NCBI GenBank assembly: GCA_020722405.1 | Contig: DYKW01000117.1 | Coordinates: 1 to 5,801 of the forward strand | DNA length: 5,801 nucleotides | Direction: 5' to 3' | Source: Anaerolinea thermophila | Lineage (GTDB): Bacteria; Chloroflexota; Anaerolineae; Anaerolineales; DRKV01 | In this document: positions 1-5,780 of the stretch, one piece after another | Layout of the letters: every line of letters begins with the position of its first letter | Numbering within the stretch: position 1 is the first letter of the stretch | Notes under the pieces: model-generated | Databases searched by the model: none | Seen by the model: the letters and a program-made list of their open reading frames with translations, nothing else | Told to the model about the DNA's origin: nothing | Program-made: the position numbers and the translations under genes

Positions 1-92
1 GCCTCATTCCTGGAAAATTTCGCGCCTTGCATCTCGGGCTTTTTGAGCGGGATCAGATTTTTAGATTTTTGCAGCGGGATCAGGAATGCCAT
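1..92 (-). CDS. possible partial small ORF running off the left edge (weak)
   Basis: On the minus strand an ATG at 92-90 opens a frame that stays open for 30 codons to the left edge. It begins MAFLIPLQKSK and continues with a second LIPLKK. A GAGGG (minus strand, 103-99) lies 6 nt upstream and would serve as a ribosome binding site. Against it, the frame is short, the peptide is not recognised, and its internal LIPL duplication is simply the translation of the 40-83 DNA direct repeat. It may therefore be part of a repeated intergenic element rather than a gene. The missing left part would decide. Confidence 0.2.
   Translation of the reverse strand, partial: MAFLIPLQKSKNLIPLKKPEMQGAKFSRNE
40..83. 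repeat. tandem near-identical direct repeat pair
   Basis: TTTTTGAGCGGGATCAG at 40-56 recurs as TTTTTGCAGCGGGATCAG at 66-83. The copies are identical except for one inserted C, and an AT-rich 9-base spacer separates them. Read on the minus strand both copies give the peptide LIPL. The function is unknown. The pair could be part of a larger dispersed element cut by the left edge, or a double operator. Confidence 0.6.
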
Positions 93-110
93 CACATGCC
101 CTCGCTGACC

Positions 111-124
111 TTGATCTACGTCAA
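111..124. promoter_or_regulatory. candidate FNR/DNR-type (CRP/FNR family) binding site
   Basis: TTGATCTACGTCAA matches the FNR-like consensus TTGAT-N4-ATCAA at nine of ten fixed positions; the right half is GTCAA. CRP/FNR regulators sensing oxygen or NO use such dyads. The centre (117.5) lies about 208 bp ahead of the purL start and far upstream of the candidate purL promoter, so direct control of purL is not obvious. It could act on a leftward transcript. The match is visible in the sequence; the function is inferred. Confidence 0.4.
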
Positions 125-162
125 TGGGTGCCTTGAAAAATAAGGATTTTTGTCCGACCTGC

Positions 163-180
163 CTGTCTGCCGGCAGATAG
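163..180. repeat. short palindrome around CTGCCGGCAG
   Basis: TCTGCCGGCAGA (166-177) is a perfect 12-bp palindrome. With one mismatched pair (G165/T178) the symmetry extends to 163-180. No T-run follows, so it does not look like an intrinsic terminator. It could be a protein-binding dyad or the remnant of a dispersed palindromic repeat. Confidence 0.4.
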
Positions 181-210
181 ATTGGCTTATTTTGAGAAAT
201 TGCCAAGTTA

Positions 211-229
211 AGTCCGTATTTCACGGATT
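211..229 (+). other. small inverted repeat in the purL leader region
   Basis: TCCGT (213-217) and ACGGA (223-227) are perfect 5-bp inverted arms around a 5-base loop, extendable by a G-T and an A-T pair to 211-229. This is short enough to arise by chance. It does not resemble a PurR box or the purine riboswitch core as far as can be judged by eye. Confidence 0.2.
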
Positions 230-244
230 CAGGTATCGACTCTA

Positions 245-273
245 TGGACAGTGTAGGGCGGTTACGCTACAAA
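245..273 (+). promoter_or_regulatory. candidate sigma70-type promoter for purL
   Basis: TGGACA (245-250, five of six to TTGACA) is followed after 17 bp by TACAAA (268-273, four of six to TATAAT). This would start transcription near 280, leaving a leader of roughly 45 nt before purL. It is the best-spaced pair seen by eye in 130-325, but the -10 element is weak and the promoter is unproven. Confidence 0.3.
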
Positions 274-316
274 TACTAAGTTCGGGTCCACTGAAATCCT
301 TGTCTCTCCCCGTTTT

Positions 317-321
317 GGAGG
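317..321 (+). promoter_or_regulatory. ribosome binding site of purL
   Basis: GGAGG lies 4 nt ahead of the ATG at 326 and supports that start. No other in-frame start with a comparable Shine-Dalgarno sequence is seen nearby. Confidence 0.75.
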
Positions 322-325
322 ATAC

Positions 326-3300
326 ATGCCCCATCGCATAGAAGTCATGTTCAAACCCCATCTGCGGGACTCCCGCGGGGAGAGGATCGCCAGAAAGGCC
401 GTCCATGACCTCGGCCTTCCAGTCATTGGGGTGAGGACCGTCAAGGTCTATCTCCTGGACATCGCCCTTCCCCAGGACAGGCTCCAGGATGTGGCCCATG
501 GTCCCCTCTCAGATCCTGTCATTCATGTCATCTCCGTGGACAGTCCTGTATCACGGGCCCACGATTTTCCCTGGACATGGGTCGTGGAGGTCGGCTACAG
601 GCCCGGTGTCACCGACAATGAGGGCAGGATAGCAACCGAGGCCATCGAGCTTCTCCTCGGGCGTCGTGTCTTGTCCACAGAAGGGGTCTATACGGCAGTG
701 CAATATCTCGTCGAGGGCGATCTTGCGGAGACGGAGATCCGCAAGCTTGCAGACGGTCTCCTTGCCAACGAACTCATTGAGCGGACCATCGTCCTCCGCC
801 GCGACCTCTTTGATGAGACATGGGAGAGGAAAGGGGGAGGCCTGTTTTTCGCAGTCCCCAGGGTCCTGGGCGAGAAGGAGCCCAGAGTAGAGGAGTTTGA
901 CCTTTCGGCACTCTCGGACGGGGATCTCATCTGCCTTTCCCGGAATCGGCTCCTTGCCCTTTCCCTTCCGGAGATGGCCGCCATCCGGGCCTATTTCGAA
1001 CGTCCTGAGGTCCTGGCGGAGAGGCAGAGGCGGGGGCTTTCCCGCCGGATCACCGACGTGGAGCTCGAGGCCCTTGCCCAGACCTGGTCCGAGCACTGCA
1101 AGCACAAGATATTCAACTCCCTCATCCGCTACACAGAGGGAAACGAAGAGCGGATTATCGACAGCCTCTTTGAGACCTGTATCAAGGCCGCGACCAAGGA
1201 CGTCAGATCCTCCCTCGGAGACCGGGACTGGTGTCTTTCCGTCTTCAATGACAATGCGGGTGTCATACGTTTCAATGACCGCTGGGGCATTGCCTTCAAG
1301 GTGGAGACCCACAACAGCCCGTCCGCCCTCGACCCCTACGGCGGGGCGCTCACCGGGATCGTCGGTGTGAACCGGGATCCGTTCGGGACCGGCATGGGGG
1401 CGCGTCTCATCTTCAATACGGACGTCTTCTGCTTTGCCCCGCCCGATTATCCGGGGCCCATACCCAGGGGGCTTCTCCACCCGAAACGGATCTTCGAGGG
1501 CGTGCGGGAGGGCGTGGAACACGGGGGCAACAAGAGCGGAATCCCCACGGTGAACGGGTCCATTGTCTTTGACGAACGCTATCTCGGCAAACCCTTGGTC
1601 TTCTGCGGAACAGGCGGCGTCCTCCCCCTTGAGGTCTGCGGCAGGCCAGGCCATGAGAAACGCGCCCACGTAGGAGATGCCATCGTCATGTGCGGAGGGC
1701 GAATCGGAAAGGACGGGATCCACGGGGCGACCTTTTCATCCGAGGAGCTCCATGAGGGCTCTCCGGCAACGGCCGTTCAGATCGGCGATCCCATCACGCA
1801 GAAAAAGATGACGGATTTTCTCCTCCGCGCCCGGGATCTCTGCCTCTACACATCCATAACCGACAACGGGGCCGGTGGCCTCTCATCCTCCGTAGGAGAG
1901 ATGGCCAAGGATACGGGCGGCTTCGAACTCCACCTGGACAAGGCGCCCCTCAAGTACCAGGGGCTCGATCCATGGGAGATCCTCCTCTCTGAGGCCCAGG
2001 AACGTATGACCGTGGCCGTTCCTCCAGAGAAGCTCGAAGAATTTCTGGCCCTTGCAGAAAAGATGGACGTGGAGGCCACGGTCCTTGGCACATTCACGGA
2101 TTCCGGTCTCTTTCACTGTCTCTACAAGGGCAGGACCGTGGCCTGCCTTGACCTCGGATTCGTCCATGAGGGGGTTCCGAGAATGGAGCTCGAGGCGGTC
2201 TGGTCCCCTCCCGTCCATTCGGAACCCGTTTTTCCCTGTCCCGAGGACCTGACCGGCGAGATCATGGCAATCCTCTCCCGCTACAACGTCTGCAGCAAGG
2301 AGTATGTGGTCCGGCAATACGACCACGAGGTGCAGGGTGGGAGCGTAGTGAAGCCCATGGTCGGCATCCTTGGTGACGGCCCGTCTGATGCCGCGGTGAT
2401 CCGTCCTGATCTCGCTTCTTTTGAGGGTCTTGTGATCGCCCACGGGATCTGCCCGAAATACAGCGCAATCGACACCTATCACATGGTCGCGTGCGCCGTG
2501 GACGAGGCGGTCAGAAACGCCGTATGTGTGGGAGGTGGGCTCGATCTCATGGCCGGGCTCGATAATTTCTGCTGGTGCGATCCAGTCCAGTCGGAAAAGA
2601 CGCCGGACGGCCGCTATAAACTCGCCCAGCTCGTGCGTGCAAACCTCGCCCTTTCCGAGATCTGCCGGGCCTACGGGGTCCCGTGCATCTCCGGAAAGGA
2701 CAGTATGAAGAACGACGCCATCATCGAAGGGGTCAAGATCTCCATCCCCCCGACCCTTCTTTTTTCCGTGATCAGCAGGATGGATGACGTCCGCCGCGCA
2801 GTCACCATGGACGCCAAGAGGCCGGGAGACGGCATCTACGTGCTCGGCGTCACCTACCCAGAGTTCGGCGGGTCGGAGTATTATGCACGATGCGGTTTTG
2901 TGGGAAATACGGTCCCAAGGGTCAGGATCCCCGAGGCAAAGGCCAGGTATCTCGCCCTTTCAAAGGCAATCCGCCACGGCCTTGTGGCCTCCTGCCACGA
3001 TTGTTCAGACGGAGGCCTTGCCGTGGCGCTCGCTGAAACGGCCTTCAGCGGAGGCCTTGGCATGGAGATCGACCTGGGGCTCGTGCCGGCCAAGGGTGTG
3101 GATCGCCTCGACCATCTCCTTTTCAGCGAGAGCCAGTCCCGCTTCGTCGTGACCGTTGCGCCTGAAAAGGAACGGGCCTTCCAGGAGGCCATGTCCGGCA
3201 CCGCCTTTGCCCGCATCGGGCACGTGACAGAAGGCCGGAGATTCGCCCTCTCGTTCCATGGGGATCATCCCTTTGTCTCGGTGGATATCCAGGACCTCAA

Positions 3301-3331
3301 GGATGCATGGAAACGTCCCCTTGACTGGTAA
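326..3331 (+). CDS. purL: phosphoribosylformylglycinamidine (FGAM) synthase, large PurL with fused PurS-like N-terminus
   Basis: This enzyme performs step four of de novo purine synthesis in the cytosol: FGAR, ATP and ammonia from glutamine give FGAM. Residues 1-75 and 85-158 read as two PurS-like modules (IEVMFKPHLRDSRG and VVEVGYRPGVTDNEG are matching openings), followed by a linker to about 240. The first synthetase half has QTWSEHCKHK (252-261, probable catalytic His257), FKVETHNSPSALDPYGG (324-340), GGNKSGIPTVNGS (400-412), DNGAGGLSSSVGEMA (513-527) and SEAQERM (555-561). The second half has GLDNFCWCDP (744-753), SGKDSM (789-794), HDCSDGGLAVALAE (891-904) and SESQSRF (934-940). At 1001 aa it ends right after the second AIR-synthetase-like half and has no glutaminase (GATase) domain, so a separate PurQ must exist outside the window. 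The start is fixed by GGAGG. The next gene begins inside its 3' end. The second His of the common ETHNHP motif is Ser here. Confidence 0.95.
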   Translation: MPHRIEVMFKPHLRDSRGERIARKAVHDLGLPVIGVRTVKVYLLDIALPQDRLQDVAHGPLSDPVIHVISVDSPVSRAHDFPWTWVVEVGYRPGVTDNEGRIATEAIELLLGRRVLSTEGVYTAVQYLVEGDLAETEIRKLADGLLANELIERTIVLRRDLFDETWERKGGGLFFAVPRVLGEKEPRVEEFDLSALSDGDLICLSRNRLLALSLPEMAAIRAYFERPEVLAERQRRGLSRRITDVELEALAQTWSEHCKHKIFNSLIRYTEGNEERIIDSLFETCIKAATKDVRSSLGDRDWCLSVFNDNAGVIRFNDRWGIAFKVETHNSPSALDPYGGALTGIVGVNRDPFGTGMGARLIFNTDVFCFAPPDYPGPIPRGLLHPKRIFEGVREGVEHGGNKSGIPTVNGSIVFDERYLGKPLVFCGTGGVLPLEVCGRPGHEKRAHVGDAIVMCGGRIGKDGIHGATFSSEELHEGSPATAVQIGDPITQKKMTDFLLRARDLCLYTSITDNGAGGLSSSVGEMAKDTGGFELHLDKAPLKYQGLDPWEILLSEAQERMTVAVPPEKLEEFLALAEKMDVEATVLGTFTDSGLFHCLYKGRTVACLDLGFVHEGVPRMELEAVWSPPVHSEPVFPCPEDLTGEIMAILSRYNVCSKEYVVRQYDHEVQGGSVVKPMVGILGDGPSDAAVIRPDLASFEGLVIAHGICPKYSAIDTYHMVACAVDEAVRNAVCVGGGLDLMAGLDNFCWCDPVQSEKTPDGRYKLAQLVRANLALSEICRAYGVPCISGKDSMKNDAIIEGVKISIPPTLLFSVISRMDDVRRAVTMDAKRPGDGIYVLGVTYPEFGGSEYYARCGFVGNTVPRVRIPEAKARYLALSKAIRHGLVASCHDCSDGGLAVALAETAFSGGLGMEIDLGLVPAKGVDRLDHLLFSESQSRFVVTVAPEKERAFQEAMSGTAFARIGHVTEGRRFALSFHGDHPFVSVDIQDLKDAWKRPLDW

Positions 3332-3845
3332 CGCATTGGAAAAATCAGAGCTCATCGAAGATGAGGTCTTTTCGATCCTGAAGGCCGGAGAGATCCCTGA
3401 GGTGGCATTGCACGAATCCCTTTATCATCTTACCCAGGCCCAGGATGGACCGGGTATGGAGCTCGAACCAGAGGATATGGAACGCCTCACGGACGCGGTG
3501 ATCTCCTGTTATCGAAGGATCATCCTAAGAGATCTTAATCCAGAGAACCGGGATAGGCGTTCGTACCGGGGCCTTGCTCGGTGCGTGGTGAATGTGAGGC
3601 GCCTCCTATCCTTTGCGGCCCGGGGAGGAAAGGAGATCACCGGTCTTGATCAGGAGATCGCCCATGCCCTCATCGGGTTTCTGACCCGGGAACTGGACGA
3701 CGTCACGAACGGAAGGCGTAAATCCTCCATTAATTGCCCTTATGACGAGCTTCTCTGGCTTGTCGGCGCCCTTGGCATCTCCCCTGATGTTTTTCCGCAT
3801 GGCATCGAATCCCTTTTCCCTCCATCACTCAGTCCAGAGGCATGA
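3303..3845 (+). CDS. hypothetical protein, 180 aa, no recognised family
   Basis: I do not recognise this protein. The chosen ATG (3303) overlaps the purL end by 29 bp and has AGGA at 3291-3294, 8 nt upstream; TTG codons at 3321 and 3336 are alternative starts. The protein is soluble-looking, with no signal peptide or membrane segment. It is rich in Glu, Leu and Arg and probably mostly helical. Landmarks are an acidic N-terminal stretch (KSELIEDEVFSILKAGEIPE), a central basic helix (RRSYRGLARCVVNVRRLLSF) and a C-terminal CPYDELLWLVGALGISPDVFP segment. Three cysteines are scattered, without a metal-binding pattern. It ends in the ATGA shared with the next gene, so it is probably translated together with purL and the transporter. 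Codon use matches purL, supporting a real gene. Its position suggests a role linked to its operon partners, but no function can be assigned. Confidence 0.8.
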   Translation: MHGNVPLTGNALEKSELIEDEVFSILKAGEIPEVALHESLYHLTQAQDGPGMELEPEDMERLTDAVISCYRRIILRDLNPENRDRRSYRGLARCVVNVRRLLSFAARGGKEITGLDQEIAHALIGFLTRELDDVTNGRRKSSINCPYDELLWLVGALGISPDVFPHGIESLFPPSLSPEA

Positions 3846-4930
3846 TGTTTCCTACCGTCAATCCGGATGACAACAAGAAGTACGTCGGTTTTCTCGCCTT
3901 TGCGATCGGCTTCCTCATTTTGGGCCTTGGGCTCAGGCTTTTTGCGCCGTTTTTTGAGCCTATGGCATGGGCCATCATTCTCGCCCTCTTTTCTTACCCC
4001 ATCCACCAGAGGATCAGGAGATATCTCCGGGGCCGGAACAACCTGTCTGCCGTGATCATGACCGTCCTCATCATCGCCTTCATCGTGATTCCCGTGTTTT
4101 TCCTCCTGGGGAGCCTCACGAACGAGACCTTCAAGGTCTATGCATCCATCCAGGAAAGACTCCACGGCCAGGGCCTCGGGCTCATCCCGGATCTGGAGAG
4201 TTTCCCGATCCTGAAGGAAAGGTTTCCCCAACTCATTGAACTCGCCCGTGGACACGAGGAGGCAATCAGGGAGACCATCGCGGACCTCTCGAAAAGGCTC
4301 GGGGAGATCCTCATCGCCCAGGGGACGGTCGTTTTCAAAAACGTGGCATCTCTCATCTTCAAGGCCTTTATCATGCTTACCATCTTCTTCTATCTTTTGC
4401 GTGACGGGGACCGGCTGCTCGCCTCCTTCAAGGAACTGCTCCCGTTTTCCGACCGCGAGACAGCCAACTTTTTTAGGGTGACCCACGACGTCCTTTCCGC
4501 AACCCTTTACGGGAACATCATGACCGCCTTTGTTCAGGCGTCGCTTGGGATCTTCATCCTGTGGGCACTCGATTTTTCCGCCCCCATACTCTGGGGGATC
4601 GTCATGGGTGTGGCGACATTCATCCCCATGGTCGGGACGGCTCTCGTATGGATACCCGCCACGGTCTATCTCGTTGCTGCGGGCCTGTACGTGAAGGCCG
4701 CAGTCCTTCTCGGGTTCAGTTTGCTTGTCATAAGCCAGATAGATTATTTTTTGAGGCCGTATCTCATCGGAGGCAAGATACAGATCCACAACCTCTTTCT
4801 GCTGTTGAGCATCATCGGAGGGATCAATCTTTTCGGTTTTCTCGGCCTGGTATTGGGGCCCATCGTGATCGCCCTCTGTCTTTCCGTGCTCGAGATCTAC
4901 AAGCTGAATTACCTGGGTAAATCCCTGTAG
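3842..4930 (+). CDS. AI-2E family transporter (PerM/TqsA/YdiK type)
   Basis: A 362-aa polytopic inner-membrane protein. Hydrophobic segments lie at about 14-36, 40-53, 67-91, 165-186, 224-242, 247-282, 286-304 and 315-350, matching the roughly eight-helix plan of the family. A soluble, charged stretch at 93-160 sits between the early and later helices, as is usual. Family motifs seen are FFYLLRDGD (182-190), GNIMTAFVQASLGIF (224-238), ATFIPMVGTALVWIP (258-272) and the C-terminal DYFLRPYLIGGKIQIHN (301-317) followed by GGINLFGFLGLVLGP (326-340). Members have been linked to export of autoinducer-2, to Na+/H+ or other ion exchange and to small-molecule efflux, so the substrate here cannot be named. 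Its ATG overlaps the upstream stop (ATGA). A second ATG at 3845 is better spaced from AGAGG (3836-3840) and may be the true start, shortening the protein by one residue. Confidence 0.9.
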   Translation: MMFPTVNPDDNKKYVGFLAFAIGFLILGLGLRLFAPFFEPMAWAIILALFSYPIHQRIRRYLRGRNNLSAVIMTVLIIAFIVIPVFFLLGSLTNETFKVYASIQERLHGQGLGLIPDLESFPILKERFPQLIELARGHEEAIRETIADLSKRLGEILIAQGTVVFKNVASLIFKAFIMLTIFFYLLRDGDRLLASFKELLPFSDRETANFFRVTHDVLSATLYGNIMTAFVQASLGIFILWALDFSAPILWGIVMGVATFIPMVGTALVWIPATVYLVAAGLYVKAAVLLGFSLLVISQIDYFLRPYLIGGKIQIHNLFLLLSIIGGINLFGFLGLVLGPIVIALCLSVLEIYKLNYLGKSL

Positions 4931-5048
4931 CTAAGTAGCTCCTGGACCCGGGCAGTTTTGTGCCGTTGATGAACCGGGGCCGTTACCGGACCTCGGCGAT
5001 GGCCATGTCCAGCGGATGGTTGAGGCGCGCCTGTAGTGTCATCGGTCA
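4931..5048. other. intergenic boundary between the operon and the transposase gene
   Basis: No gene is seen in these 118 bases. A 4-bp GGCA/TGCC hairpin (4951-4964) lacks a T-tract and is not a convincing terminator. A perfect 10-bp palindrome AGGCGCGCCT (5023-5032) followed by GTAG (5033-5036) lies just ahead of the transposase start. No promoter with good -35 and -10 boxes is evident. The left boundary of the mobile unit may lie here. Confidence 0.4.
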
Positions 5049-5663
5049 ATGAAATACAACCCGCAAATGCATCGCCGCCGATCCATTCGCCTGAAGGGAT
5101 ACGATTATTCCCAGGCCGGAGCCTATTTCATCACGATCTGCACCCCGAACCGCGAATGCCTGTTCGGGGATATTGTGGACGGCAAAATGCGAATTAACGA
5201 TGCGGTGGACATTATCGCTGACGAATGGTTGGAAACCGCCGAGATCCGGAACGAAATTGAATTGGATGAATGGGTGATGATGCCAAACCATTTTCACGGG
5301 ATTGTGGTTATTGCCGATGGTAGGGGCGACCGGCGGATCGCCCCTACGGGACCGCAACCACGGTCCATTGGTGCGGTCATGGCCGGGTTCAAATCCGCCG
5401 CAACCAAACGCATCAACGAATTGCACCAAACCCCCGGCGCAAAATTATGGCAACGCAATGATTGGGAACACATAATCCGCAACGAATCGGAATTGGGGCG
5501 CATCCGGGAATATATCCGCAACAATCCCGCACAATGGGAATTGGACAAATTGCATCCTGGTAGGGGCGACCCGCCGGTCGCCCCTACGGAAATCCGCGAA
5601 CCATCGGCATGGTACGGGCACGACGTGCCATGCACCAACGATGCGGAGGGATGGATGGTATGA
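5049..5663 (+). CDS. REP-associated tyrosine transposase (RAYT, IS200-like Y1 HUH family)
   Basis: RAYTs are single-domain HUH nucleases that nick and rejoin single-stranded REP palindromes through a tyrosine. The N-terminus RRSIRLKGYDYSQAGAYFITICT (from residue 10) is the typical opening of this subgroup. The metal-binding HUH pair is in MPNHFHGIVVI (78-88; His81 and His83). WQRNDWEHIIRNE (134-146) precedes RIREYIRNNPAQW (151-163), whose Tyr155 aligns by pattern with the catalytic tyrosine of the E. coli enzyme (DYIxxNP region, recalled from memory). The core thus looks intact and full-length. Oddly, residues 91-100 and 171-180 are encoded by two copies of one palindromic repeat. The last 24 residues after the second copy resemble nothing known to me. 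ATG 5049 fits the family start, but no Shine-Dalgarno is visible; ATG 5067 is less likely. Codon third positions are less GC-rich than in the upstream operon, consistent with separate acquisition. Confidence 0.9.
   Translation: MKYNPQMHRRRSIRLKGYDYSQAGAYFITICTPNRECLFGDIVDGKMRINDAVDIIADEWLETAEIRNEIELDEWVMMPNHFHGIVVIADGRGDRRIAPTGPQPRSIGAVMAGFKSAATKRINELHQTPGAKLWQRNDWEHIIRNESELGRIREYIRNNPAQWELDKLHPGRGDPPVAPTEIREPSAWYGHDVPCTNDAEGWMV
5318..5349. repeat. REP-like palindrome, copy 1, inside the RAYT gene
   Basis: Perfect 10-bp inverted arms GTAGGGGCGA (5320-5329) and TCGCCCCTAC (5338-5347) flank an 8-base centre. The hairpin begins with GTAG, the tetranucleotide found at the foot of many REP hairpins and recognised by RAYTs. 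Translated in the host gene's frame it gives GRGDRRIAPT (residues 91-100), lying between the HUH strand and the next helix. It is identical at 29 of 32 positions to copy 2; all three differences lie in the hairpin centre. Confidence 0.85.
5558..5589. repeat. REP-like palindrome, copy 2, inside the RAYT gene
   Basis: Perfect 12-bp arms GTAGGGGCGACC (5560-5571) and GGTCGCCCCTAC (5576-5587) enclose a 4-base loop, CGCC. It lies exactly 240 bp after copy 1, so the reading phase is the same and it encodes GRGDPPVAPT (residues 171-180), C-terminal to the catalytic core. Its longer stem suggests it is the less decayed copy. Confidence 0.88.
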
Positions 5664-5753
5664 ATCGGATCAATTCAGCGATTACTGAAGTTTCCGGTCT
5701 TAGAGACGTTGTCTTAATCCCTTCTTCATCAGGGCAATCGGATCAATCCAACG
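5663..5753. repeat. 18-bp imperfect direct repeat, 73-bp offset
   Basis: AATCGGATCAATTCAGCG (5663-5680) recurs as AATCGGATCAATCCAACG (5736-5753), 16 of 18 identical, with the first 12 identical. The first copy begins at the last base of the transposase stop codon. Bases upstream of the two copies do not match. It could be the shared 3' part of two CRISPR-type repeats, or a target or end repeat of a mobile unit. Confidence 0.55.
5711..5749. repeat. CRISPR-repeat-like sequence (single copy, unproven)
   Basis: GTCTTAATCCCTT at 5711-5723, then CATCAGGGC at 5727-5735, has the look of repeats in type I and III arrays: an AATCCCTT opening and a short CCCT/AGGG dyad (5719-5722 with 5731-5734). Outer CGTTG (5707-5711) and CAACG (5749-5753) are also inverted. 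Only one full copy is present. The downstream TCCCTTTTCA at 5788 resembles its core at 70-bp spacing but is too short to count as a second repeat. No cas gene is in the window. Confidence 0.25.
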
Positions 5754-5764
5754 GGGTCGTGTTT

Positions 5765-5780
5765 TTATCTAAATAGATAA
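5765..5780. promoter_or_regulatory. AT-rich perfect dyad, possible operator
   Basis: TTATCTAAATAGATAA has perfect 7-bp arms around a 2-base centre. Such tight dyads are often bound by dimeric repressors. It lies close to the right edge, so any gene it controls is outside the window. Chance occurrence in AT-rich DNA is possible. Confidence 0.3.

Noticed and set aside
150..341. 63-codon plus-strand open frame ahead of purL
   Set aside because: It uses a non-ATG start, has no ribosome binding site, runs across the candidate promoter and into purL, and has no recognisable sequence.
551..1723. 390-codon minus-strand open frame opposite purL
   Set aside because: It lies wholly antisense to a strongly conserved purL with catalytic motifs. 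Long antisense frames are expected opposite GC-rich-third-position genes, and the translation shows no recognisable family.
1724..1732. GGGGCGACC in purL, matching part of the RAYT palindrome
   Set aside because: It is only a 9-base match without GTAG or the second arm, inside a conserved GC-rich gene; chance is the simplest explanation.
3258..3302. Earlier ATG (3258) for the unknown protein
   Set aside because: It would overlap purL by 74 bp and lacks a Shine-Dalgarno sequence. The ATG at 3303 has AGGA 8 nt upstream and a short overlap.
3740..4789. 349-codon minus-strand open frame opposite the transporter gene
   Set aside because: Its product is a highly charged, low-complexity-looking sequence without family motifs, while the plus strand encodes a clear membrane protein. 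It is the shadow of hydrophobic codons.
4931..4990. Possible intrinsic terminator after the transporter gene
   Set aside because: The best hairpin has only a 4-bp stem and no T-run follows. No factor-independent terminator can be supported here.
5134..5470. RAYT inactivated because NDWEHIIRNE lacks a tyrosine at the usual YYEHIIRNE position
   Set aside because: By pattern with the E. coli RAYT the nucleophile is the tyrosine in the later EYIRNNP segment (Tyr155), which is present, so loss of the earlier aromatic pair need not mean inactivity.
5294..5638. Minus-strand open frame opposite the RAYT gene
   Set aside because: It stays open partly because the two palindromes read similarly on both strands. 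It has no family motif, whereas the plus strand encodes the full HUH transposase.
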